Positions 1-4,615 are shown, counted from the first letter of the stretch. The stretch is 10,831 bases of DNA from Nitratifractor sp. (GCA_015485845.1 WFSU01000126.1:1-10831); one strand, 5' to 3'. Made by a program: numbers and translations. Notes: generated by a model not told the origin, from the letters alone.

Positions 1-66
1 ACGGTATTTGGTTACCCACACAATATGAGCCTGCATCTGACTGACGGTATGACCACTTCTTCTCAT
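1..66 (-). CDS. tnpA: IS200/IS605-family TnpA transposase, N-terminal fragment
   Basis: Twenty-two codons are visible before the window edge, read leftwards from ATG at 66. The peptide contains SGHTVSQMQAHIVWVTKYR, which fits the N-terminus of IS200/IS605 single-stranded DNA transposases (Y1_Tnp fold), whose first strand typically reads HxVWVTKYR. The HUH pair and catalytic Tyr would lie further left and cannot be checked. No Shine-Dalgarno precedes codon 66. An in-frame ATG at 117, inside the hairpin at 102-116, would add 17 residues, so the start is uncertain. The family moves as single-stranded circles by recognising subterminal hairpins, and such a hairpin lies just upstream. The gene is cut by the window, not necessarily broken. 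RAYT-type transposases share the fold, but the VWVTKYR stretch favours the IS200 type. Confidence 0.8.
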   Translation of the reverse strand, partial: MRRSGHTVSQMQAHIVWVTKYR

Positions 67-101
67 ACGACATTCTAACACATTTGTAGAAGCTAAAGCC
101 T

Positions 102-116
102 TGCACTGAAAGTGCA
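102..116 (-). repeat. Subterminal hairpin at the probable left end of the IS200/IS605-type element
   Basis: TGCACT and AGTGCA form a perfect 6-bp stem around a 3-nt loop, 35 bp upstream of the transposase start. A second small inverted repeat, ATAGT/ACTAT, abuts it at 116-130. IS200/IS605 elements carry an imperfect subterminal palindrome near each end that TnpA binds as single-stranded DNA, and the position upstream of tnpA fits the left end. The exact tip and cleavage site cannot be fixed without the other end or an empty site; I expect the tip between about 130 and 155. Confidence 0.5.
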
Positions 117-149
117 TAGTTTTGGACTATCGTTTTTGGGACAATAAAC

Positions 150-229
150 CATAGATCGATTTTGGGGTGTGGGGCGGCAGAGGCCGTGGTAACGAGGAGG
201 GAGAGGGTTAGGATAAGTTTTTTGAGCAT
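150..229 (-). pseudogene. Start of a secreted-protein gene, apparently interrupted by the transposon
   Basis: On the minus strand an ATG at 227-229 is preceded by AAGGA at a normal distance (AAGGAAAAAACC before the ATG). It encodes a textbook Sec signal peptide: MLKK, a hydrophobic LILTLSLLVTT core, then ASA-AP as a likely signal peptidase I site after residue 18. Reading continues PHPKIDLWF and then enters sequence belonging to the IS200-type element. The frame stays open to the window edge but differs from the transposase frame and no longer resembles a protein. I infer that the element inserted about 25 codons into a gene for an exported protein. The left limit given is approximate, and the original product cannot be identified. 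A very short native gene cannot be excluded. Confidence 0.5.
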
Positions 230-252
230 GGTTTTTTCCTTGATAATGCCAT

Positions 253-345
253 GTAGGGTGCGCAATTGCGCACCTTCCGACGGTTATATTGCGGGGATTT
301 TTGATAAATCACGTTGCGATTTTGGTGTGCTGTTGCACACCCTAC
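253..345. repeat. Inverted pair of GTAG-headed REP palindromes (REPIN/BIME-like)
   Basis: Two 22-nt units face each other at 253-274 (plus strand) and 324-345 (minus strand). Each begins with GTAG and continues as a palindrome: GGTGCGC-AATT-GCGCACC in the first, GGTGTGC-AACA-GCACACC in the second. The first palindrome is perfect over 18 bp (257-274). The tetranucleotide heads lie at the outer ends, and the pair spans 93 bp. A GTAG or GTGG head followed by a hairpin is the established signature of REP sequences mobilised by Y1-type RAYT transposases, and two REPs in inverted orientation define a REPIN. No RAYT gene is visible here. The pair sits just upstream of the truncated signal-peptide gene. 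Confidence 0.7.
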
Positions 346-355
346 GCGAACGAAT

Positions 356-447
356 GGGGCTGGGACTTTAGTCCCACAGAACAATCGAATGTTATCCTTG
401 CCAAAATACATACGGTCGCGCGTTTGTTGGACTGAAGTCTAAGCCCC
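356..447. repeat. Second inverted pair of short palindromes (GGACT/AGTCC type)
   Basis: A 22-nt unit occurs at 356-377 (minus) and at 426-447 (plus), 18 of 22 bases identical, with the AGCCCC ends pointing outwards. The stems are GGGACT-AA-AGTCCC and TGGACT-GA-AGTCTA. The outermost pair changes from G-C to T-A between copies, so pairing is kept. The heads (GTGG and GTTG) face inwards, opposite to the REPIN at 253-345. The palindrome also vaguely resembles the transposon hairpin at 102-116. This may be a second REP family or remnants of Y1-transposon ends; the sequence alone does not decide. Confidence 0.55.
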
Positions 448-468
448 TGATTGCAACGCGAACCAAAA

Positions 469-498
469 CTATTCACTCTTCACTATTAACTATTCACT
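469..498. repeat. Degenerate heptanucleotide tandem repeat (CTATTCA)n
   Basis: Four consecutive 7-mers, CTATTCA, CTCTTCA, CTATTAA and CTATTCA, fill 469-496, followed by CTTG. The array lies directly downstream of argC, next to the hairpin that overlaps its stop codon. It belongs with the three heptad arrays between surE and the tcdA-like gene. It has no coding potential. Confidence 0.7.
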
Positions 499-499
499 T

Positions 500-518
500 G
501 AAAAAGCAAAGCTTTTTC
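500..518 (-). terminator. Possible terminator hairpin overlapping the argC stop codon
   Basis: GAAAAAGC and GCTTTTTC form an 8-bp stem with a 3-nt loop, and the stem includes two bases of the argC TGA. On the minus strand the 3' arm is T-rich, but the bases after it (AAGTGAATAG) are not a U-tract, so this is a weak candidate for Rho-independent termination. Confidence 0.35.
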
Positions 519-1524
519 ACGGCACATACGCCACCGTCGGCACCCCGGCTCCTTCATCATACCCGCACATCAGATTGGCTGCCACCAATGCCTGGGAGGC
601 GGCACCACGCAGCAGGTTGTCGATCGCGGAATTGATCCAGATCGCTCGGCCGTTGACCGCCGCATGGATGTCGCAGAAGTGCGTCCCGGCGGTGCTTTTG
701 ATATCGACCGGTTTTTCGCGGATGCGGATGAAGCGATCATCCGCATAGTATTTGCGGAGCACGTCGAGGGGATCGACCTCTTTTTTGAGGGTGGCGTAGA
801 TCGAGATGAGCTCGCCCCGGGTGGCAGGAATCAGATGGGGGACGAAGTTGATCTGAGTCTGCACACCGTGGATCTTGGCGATCTTTTCGGCGATCTCAGG
901 GGCGTGGCGGTGCTTGAGGGGGTTGTAGGCAAAGATGTTGTCGTTGACTGTGACGAAATGGGTCGTCTCGCTCAGTTTCTTGCCTGCTCCGCTGACGCCC
1001 GATTTGGCATCGATGAAGATGGGGGCATCGGTATCGATGTAGGGGATCAACGGCAGGAGTCCCAGCAGGGTCGCGGTGGGATAGCATCCTGGTCCGGCAG
1101 CCAATGACGTGCCACGGAGGGCATCTCGGTAATACTCAATGAGACCGTAAACCGCCTGATCAAGATGCTCAGGGTCTTCGTGGGGACAGTAGTTGGCTTC
1201 ATATGTCTCTTGTTCAAGACGGTAATCGGCAGAGAGATCGACCACTTTGACTTTTTGGGAGAGGAGTTGTTTGGCCAGTCCCATGGATGCCTTGTGTGGC
1301 AGAGCGAGGAAGACCAGATCACACGCCTCGGCGATCGCCTCTACATCAGCCGCATGTACCGGCATCGTGATACAATCTTCAAGCGCGGGATGGAGTGACT
1401 CGATAGTGGTATCCCCCTGTGTCGTCGCCAGAAATGTAAGGGTAAAATGGGGATGGTTCAGCAGCAGTTTGACCAGCTCAAGTCCGGTGTAGCCGCTGGC
1501 ACCAACGATGCCGACTTTTGTCAT
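517..1524 (-). CDS. argC: N-acetyl-gamma-glutamyl-phosphate reductase
   Basis: Catalyses the NADPH-dependent reduction of N-acetylglutamyl-5-phosphate to the semialdehyde, the third step of cytoplasmic arginine biosynthesis. The 335-residue product has the usual length. The dinucleotide-binding loop GASGYTG is at residues 8-14. The catalytic cysteine is C147 within AGPGCYPTA, SGVSGAG follows at 175-181, the conserved HRHAPEI is at 205-211, and the C-terminal NLLRGAASQA helix is near 303-312. The start is supported by GAAGGAG six bases upstream (1530-1536 on the minus strand). It lies downstream of greA in the same orientation but is separated by 149 bp holding a structured repeat, so co-transcription is doubtful. 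No other arginine gene is in the window. Identification is secure. Confidence 0.97.
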   Translation of the reverse strand: MTKVGIVGASGYTGLELVKLLLNHPHFTLTFLATTQGDTTIESLHPALEDCITMPVHAADVEAIAEACDLVFLALPHKASMGLAKQLLSQKVKVVDLSADYRLEQETYEANYCPHEDPEHLDQAVYGLIEYYRDALRGTSLAAGPGCYPTATLLGLLPLIPYIDTDAPIFIDAKSGVSGAGKKLSETTHFVTVNDNIFAYNPLKHRHAPEIAEKIAKIHGVQTQINFVPHLIPATRGELISIYATLKKEVDPLDVLRKYYADDRFIRIREKPVDIKSTAGTHFCDIHAAVNGRAIWINSAIDNLLRGAASQALVAANLMCGYDEGAGVPTVAYVP

Positions 1525-1551
1525 AGTATCTCCTTCAGAAATTCTTATTTA

Positions 1552-1563
1552 GAAAACGTTTTC
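1552..1563. promoter_or_regulatory. Perfect 12-bp palindrome upstream of argC
   Basis: GAAAACGTTTTC is a perfect palindrome 28 bp upstream of the argC start codon and 5 bp from the structured repeat at 1568-1658. A dimeric repressor site in the argC promoter region is possible, but AT-rich palindromes of this size also arise by chance and no clear -10/-35 pair anchors it. Confidence 0.25.
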
Positions 1564-1567
1564 ACCC

Positions 1568-1658
1568 AATGTTTTTCGCCCAATGCGACAAAGGATCACC
1601 TGCCCCGAAGGGGTGCCAACGGCATTTGCGACTGCCAGAGTATTGGGCAAAAAACATT
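1568..1658 (+). repeat. Structured repeat, copy A (nested hairpin), between greA and argC
   Basis: A 91-bp unit has 17-nt terminal inverted arms (1568-1584 and 1642-1658, 16 of 17 pairing) around 57 bp. The interior is GCGACAAAGGA, a 32-bp variable section, then GCGACTGCCAGAGT. The variable section holds a CCCC-GAA-GGGG hairpin at 1603-1613. The same layout, with identical interior blocks and lengths, recurs at 2191-2283 on the other side of greA. The outer arm contains an AT-rich part (ATGTTTTT/AAAAAACAT) and a changeable part (GCCCAAT/ATTGGGC). It contains no gene. It starts 16 bp beyond the greA stop codon, so it would be transcribed at the end of a greA message. I do not recognise the family. 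Confidence 0.8.
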
Positions 1659-1673
1659 CATGCTCAGGGTGGA

Positions 1674-2159
1674 TTACAATACAATCTCTTGGTAGAGAAT
1701 CTCTTCGATATCAAACATCTTTTTCCCTCCGGCAAGCTGGAGCTCCACCTCATCCCCCTCTTCCTTGCCAATCAAGGCACGTGCCATGGGGGACTGGAGG
1801 GAGATGCGCCCTTCGTTGGGGTTGGATTCCTGTGAGCCGACGACCGTGTACGTCACCTCCTCATCGGTCGCCTGATCGATCAGCACCACCGTCGAGCCGA
1901 AACTCACCCGCTCATGCGCCAGCGTGCTCGGATCGATCACCTGCGCCCGGCCGGTCAGATCGGTCAGTTCGATGATCCGTGCCTCCATATGCCCCTGTTT
2001 CTCTTTGGCCGCATGGTACTCGGCATTCTCCTTGAGATCTCCGAGTGCACGGGCTTCATCGATCACTTTGGCGATGGCGGCTCGCTCGACGGTTTTGAGA
2101 CGTTCAAGTTCGAGGGTCAGTTTTTTGTAGCTCGATTCGAGCATTGGTTCTTTTTGCAT
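1674..2159 (-). CDS. greA: Transcription elongation factor GreA
   Basis: GreA rescues backtracked RNA polymerase by inserting its coiled coil into the secondary channel and stimulating transcript cleavage. The 161-residue product matches the family length (158 in E. coli). Residues 1-75 form the N-terminal coiled coil. Its acidic tip, GDLKENAEYHAAKEKQ, places D41 and E44 at the positions known to be needed for cleavage. The C-terminal FKBP-like domain follows, with SPMARALIGKEEGDEVEL near 123-140. I chose ATG 2159 because AAAAGGA lies seven bases upstream and MQKEPMLESSYKKL matches the family start; an in-frame start at 2183 would add eight residues without a better site. The gene stands alone between two copies of the structured repeat, divergent from surE. 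Confidence 0.97.
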   Translation of the reverse strand: MQKEPMLESSYKKLTLELERLKTVERAAIAKVIDEARALGDLKENAEYHAAKEKQGHMEARIIELTDLTGRAQVIDPSTLAHERVSFGSTVVLIDQATDEEVTYTVVGSQESNPNEGRISLQSPMARALIGKEEGDEVELQLAGGKKMFDIEEILYQEIVL

Positions 2160-2190
2160 GAAGTATCCTTTTTTATCAAGCACAGTTTAT

Positions 2191-2283
2191 GTATGTTTTT
2201 TGTTCGATGCGACAAAGGAGCGCCCCACCCATGAAATGGGCGCTTGCGTTCGCGACTGCCAGAGTATCGGACAAAAAACATAC
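2191..2283 (+). repeat. Structured repeat, copy B (nested hairpin), between greA and surE
   Basis: A 93-bp unit has 18-nt terminal arms (2191-2208 and 2266-2283, all pairing with one G-T) around 57 bp. The interior is GCGACAAAGGA, 32 variable bases, then GCGACTGCCAGAGT, exactly as in copy A. The variable section forms CCCAT-GAA-ATGGG (2228-2240), with an alternative GCGCCC/GGGCGC pairing at 2220-2225 and 2238-2243. Relative to copy A, two outer-stem pairs change on both sides: A-T to G-C (2206/2268) and C-G to T-A (2203/2271). Structure is therefore kept while sequence drifts. It occupies half of the greA-surE divergent intergenic region and could lie in the greA leader. Confidence 0.8.
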
Positions 2284-2286
2284 TTA

Positions 2287-2316
2287 TTGGTGAATGTATT
2301 CAATTTTGGGTATTAT
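2287..2316 (+). promoter_or_regulatory. Probable promoter of surE
   Basis: TATTAT at 2311-2316 follows TTTTGGG, a T-rich run typical of Campylobacterota sigma-70 promoters, which rely mainly on the -10 region. A weak -35 (TTGGTG, 2287-2292) is 18 bp upstream. Transcription would begin near 2323, about 25 bases before the surE start and just beyond structured repeat B. Confidence 0.55.
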
Positions 2317-2347
2317 ACCGAAAACTTTTTCACAAGAAGAGACCAAT

Positions 2348-3151
2348 ATGCGCGAAATCCTCATCACCAATGACGACGGCTACGAATCGGCTGGGCTCCA
2401 CGCCCTCATAGAAGCCTTGAATCCTTTGGCACACATCACCGTCGTCGCCCCCACGATTGAAAAATCCGCCAGCGGCCACTCGCTGACCCTCACCCGTCCG
2501 CTGCGCTTCATCGAAGTGGACGATGACTTTTTCAAGCTCGACGACGGGACACCCACCGATTGCATTTTTCTCGCCCTGAACAAACTCTACGCCGAGGACA
2601 AACGCCCAGATCTGGTCATCTCCGGGATCAACCGAGGTGCCAACATGGGCGAAGATATCACCTACTCCGGCACCGTAGCCGCCGCAATGGAGGGTGTACT
2701 CCAGGGGATCCCCGCCATCGCCATCTCCCAAGTATGCGAAGGTGCCTGCGAAGGGATAGAGGATTTGGGTTACGCTTTGGCTCAGGAGAGCATCGCACAG
2801 ATCGTCGAGCGTATTTTTGCCGAAGGCTTCCCCCTCCCCGAACGTCACCTGCTCAATATCAATGTTCCTCCCCTCCTTCCGGCACAATCCAGAGGCCTGC
2901 GCACCACCCGCGCCGGTCGCCGAGCCTACGGCAACAACGCCGAAGTCCATCGCAACCCAAGGGGGGTCGAATACTATTGGATCGGTCTGCCGCGCCTGGA
3001 CTGGATCGACACCCCCGGCACCCTCCCAACCGATTTTGAGGCCGTCGATGCGGGGTATGTCTCGCTGACCCCGGTGCAGTTGGATCTCACGGCGTACAAG
3101 GAAGTAGAGAGGCTGGAACAGTGGGCAAAAGAATTAGAAATTAGAAATTAG
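2348..3151 (+). CDS. surE: 5'/3'-nucleotidase SurE
   Basis: SurE is a divalent-metal phosphatase that dephosphorylates nucleoside 5'- and 3'-monophosphates and short polyphosphates in the cytoplasm. The 267-residue product has the family length. The N-terminal ITNDDGYESAGL supplies metal ligands D9 and D10. S40 (EKSASGHSLT) and N95 (ISGINRGANMG) complete the known Asp-Asp-Ser-Asn site, and TYSGTVAAAMEG follows at 105-116. ATG 2348 was chosen because the family begins at MxILxTNDDG; an in-frame ATG at 2294 would add 18 unrelated residues and lies in the promoter. The site upstream, AAGAAGAGA, is modest. The last seven codons (ELEIRN and the stop) are made of a heptanucleotide tandem array that runs on downstream, so the tail is probably an addition. 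Confidence 0.96.
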   Translation: MREILITNDDGYESAGLHALIEALNPLAHITVVAPTIEKSASGHSLTLTRPLRFIEVDDDFFKLDDGTPTDCIFLALNKLYAEDKRPDLVISGINRGANMGEDITYSGTVAAAMEGVLQGIPAIAISQVCEGACEGIEDLGYALAQESIAQIVERIFAEGFPLPERHLLNINVPPLLPAQSRGLRTTRAGRRAYGNNAEVHRNPRGVEYYWIGLPRLDWIDTPGTLPTDFEAVDAGYVSLTPVQLDLTAYKEVERLEQWAKELEIRN

Positions 3152-3164
3152 AAATTAGAAATTG
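3131..3164. repeat. Heptanucleotide tandem array (AAATTAG)n across the surE stop codon
   Basis: GAATTAG, three AAATTAG units and a final AAATTG give nearly five copies of a 7-mer. The first three units encode the SurE C-terminus and its TAG. Because three heptamers equal 21 bases and each unit carries TAG, changes in copy number above three would not alter the protein. Confidence 0.85.
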
Positions 3165-3220
3165 TAGGACTATTTTATGCTTATTCATCCCATTAACTAT
3201 CAATCACCCACGCATCAAGT

Positions 3221-3248
3221 CTACCCACTACCCACTACCCACTACCCG
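3221..3248. repeat. Heptanucleotide tandem array (CTACCCA)4
   Basis: Three exact copies of CTACCCA and one CTACCCG in register, with no coding sense. Confidence 0.85.
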
Positions 3249-3266
3249 CCAATCACATCTTTTCCC

Positions 3267-3288
3267 GGTGTGCAATTGCACACCCTAC
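3267..3288 (-). repeat. Single REP palindrome, third copy
   Basis: On the minus strand this reads GTAG followed by GGTGTGC-AATT-GCACACC, with an 18-bp perfect palindrome, the same unit as at 253-274 and 324-345. It is a lone REP without an inverted partner and lies between two heptad arrays. Its distance of about 3 kb from the other copies shows that the unit is dispersed. Confidence 0.7.
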
Positions 3289-3292
3289 CCGA

Positions 3293-3322
3293 CTCCTCAC
3301 TCCTCACTCCTCACTCCTCACT
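3293..3322. repeat. Heptanucleotide tandem array (CTCCTCA)4
   Basis: Four exact CTCCTCA units followed by CT, ending four bases before a possible -10 box (CATAAT, 3326-3331). The array would occupy the -35 region of any promoter there. Confidence 0.85.
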
Positions 3323-3325
3323 GCG

Positions 3326-3331
3326 CATAAT
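3326..3331 (+). promoter_or_regulatory. Possible -10 box for the tcdA-like gene
   Basis: CATAAT differs from TATAAT at one base. It would start transcription near 3338, giving a leader of only about ten bases with the ribosome binding site at its 5' end. No -35 is visible because the CTCCTCA array occupies that position. Read-through from surE is the alternative. Confidence 0.3.
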
Positions 3332-3348
3332 TTCCCAAAAGGAAAATC

Positions 3349-4008
3349 ATGCGCTATGACCGCTGTCGTCAACTCTTCGGTGAAGCCGATTTCGACCGGC
3401 TCCAGCAGGCTCGCATCCTGATCCTCGGGGTCGGTGGCGTGGGGAGCTATGCGCTGGACTGCCTCTACCGCACCGGCATCACCCAGATCACCATCATCGA
3501 TCACGACACGTATGAGATCACCAACCAAAACCGTCAGATCGGCTCTGAGGCTCTCGGTGCGTCCAAAGTCCATACCTTAGCCGAGCGCTACCCCGGCATC
3601 ACCCCGATTGAAGTGCAGATGGATATGGCGTGGGTAGAGTCGTTTGATTTTGGCCCGTACGATCTCATCCTCGATGCAGCCGATACCACCCGGGTCAAGA
3701 TCGAGATCGCCAAACGGCATTATAAAAAGCTTATCATGTCCCTCGGCTCTACCAAACGCACCGACCCCACCCAGATCCAAACCGCCTCGATCTGGAAAAG
3801 CCAGGGCGATGCATTTGCCCGCAAGATCCGCAACGAACTCAAAAAAGCCCGCTTCGACCGCAACTTCACCGTCGTCTTCTCCCCCGAAACCGCCAAAGGG
3901 GACGGGAAAGGATCGTTTGTGGGTGTTACGGGGGCGTTCGGATTGACGCTCTGCTCAGCCGCAATCGATAAGATTCTAGATCAAAAATCTAAAACGGCAG
4001 TGGAGTAA
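3349..4008 (+). CDS. tcdA: ThiF/E1-superfamily protein, TcdA-like (tRNA threonylcarbamoyladenosine dehydratase)
   Basis: TcdA (CsdL/YgdL) uses ATP to cyclise the N6-threonylcarbamoyl group on A37 of tRNAs to ct6A. The nucleotide loop GVGGVGS is at residues 27-33, followed by IIDHD at 49-53 and the adenylation motif NQNRQIGSEA (59-68). The middle segment TDPTQIQTA closely matches TcdA rather than ThiF or MoeB, and GAFGLTLCSAAIDKIL resembles the TcdA C-terminal region. At 219 residues it is shorter than E. coli TcdA (268): the insert after the DPTQIQ region is reduced and the hydrophobic end is truncated. AAAAGG precedes the ATG by six bases. Neither csdA nor csdE, the sulfur-transfer partners of E. 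coli TcdA, is nearby. Another small E1-like activity remains possible. Confidence 0.75.
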   Translation: MRYDRCRQLFGEADFDRLQQARILILGVGGVGSYALDCLYRTGITQITIIDHDTYEITNQNRQIGSEALGASKVHTLAERYPGITPIEVQMDMAWVESFDFGPYDLILDAADTTRVKIEIAKRHYKKLIMSLGSTKRTDPTQIQTASIWKSQGDAFARKIRNELKKARFDRNFTVVFSPETAKGDGKGSFVGVTGAFGLTLCSAAIDKILDQKSKTAVE

Positions 4009-4615
4009 AACGTTTTTCCTCATACCAAACCACATCAGCCCCGATGCTCACGGGGCTTTGTGCAATCTGTGGATTTTTCTGATAGCTAAAATCCCGACCA
4101 TGGATCTGCAAAGGGCCTTCGGTCAGAGTTTCAAGCCTACCCAATGCATCACGATCCTCCCGGTAGCGCTTACCATTGAGCTGTTGATTGTAGACATAAA
4201 TTGCTGCTCCATCGACCGTCGTTTTGCCTGCTTTTTCGAAACCATGCTCCAGCAACCAATCTTTTTGTGCTTCCGTCAACGCCCCTCCGTCAAGCTGCAT
4301 AAACAGAGTCAGACAAGGATCACCATCAGCCAAAATATCGATCTTCATCTGCAAACTGGCGCTTTCGTATTCGTCGCCAACCGTGTAACCCAGATCTTCT
4401 TTCCGTTCAAGCAGGGCCGCCAAATTAGCGTCAACATGTGGAAAAACATACTGATATTTTTCTCCGAAAAAAAGCAGCGTGGTTTTGGGAGTGTCTGCAT
4501 AGATTGCATGGATACGTGAAGCATAATCTTCTCCATGATCGGTCAGAGGATTCTGACATCCTGCCAAAAGTATCAGGCCGACAAGAAACATCCATTTTGC
4601 GACAACTTTCTGCAT
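3989..4615 (-). CDS. Putative lipoprotein of unknown function
   Basis: The 208-residue product begins MQKVVAKWMFLVGLILLAGC, a lipoprotein signal with lipobox LAGC and lipidated C20. Q at position +2 suggests outer-membrane rather than inner-membrane retention under the enterobacterial rule. The mature part is soluble and mixed in character (for example LTEAQKDWLLEHGFEKAGKTTV near 116-137), and I recognise no family. I chose ATG 4615 because AAGGGA lies about eight bases upstream and the signal starts there; seven extra in-frame residues upstream contain the ribosome binding site. It is divergent from gyrA and converges with the tcdA-like gene, overlapping its 3' end by 20 bp. An extended -10 box lies just upstream. 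Confidence 0.8.
   Translation of the reverse strand: MQKVVAKWMFLVGLILLAGCQNPLTDHGEDYASRIHAIYADTPKTTLLFFGEKYQYVFPHVDANLAALLERKEDLGYTVGDEYESASLQMKIDILADGDPCLTLFMQLDGGALTEAQKDWLLEHGFEKAGKTTVDGAAIYVYNQQLNGKRYREDRDALGRLETLTEGPLQIHGRDFSYQKNPQIAQSPVSIGADVVWYEEKRFTPLPF

Larger units (their letters stand above)
3152..3348. other. Repeat-built intergenic region between surE and the tcdA-like gene
   Basis: About 200 bp without a credible gene. It contains the end of the AAATTAG array, a loosely heptadic stretch (3186-3220), a CTACCCA array, one REP palindrome and a CTCCTCA array, and then the ribosome binding site AAAAGG before the tcdA-like gene. An open frame at 3177-3359 simply translates these repeats. 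The only promoter-like element is CATAAT at 3326-3331, close to the start codon and directly after the last array. Confidence 0.7.

Noticed and set aside
162..371. A 69-codon plus-strand frame through the REP region
   Set aside because: It runs through the palindromes and opposite the signal-peptide start. No ribosome binding site and no protein-like composition.
1597..1601. AAGGATCACCT in copy A resembling the 3' end of 16S rRNA
   Set aside because: The match is about ten bases, the rest of the helix is absent, and copy B does not share it.
1568..1658. Copy A as a Rho-independent terminator of greA
   Set aside because: The outer stem is long, but no U-tract follows its 3' arm on the minus strand, and the T-run lies in the 5' arm.
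1568..2283. Reading the two greA-flanking repeats as integron attC sites or a CRISPR
   Set aside because: There are no GTTRRRY/RYYYAAC core sites at the ends, no integrase, only two copies, and the gap is a normal gene rather than a spacer.
3177..3359. A 60-codon open frame between surE and the tcdA-like gene
   Set aside because: It translates the heptanucleotide arrays and the REP, has no ribosome binding site, and its protein is low-complexity repeat.
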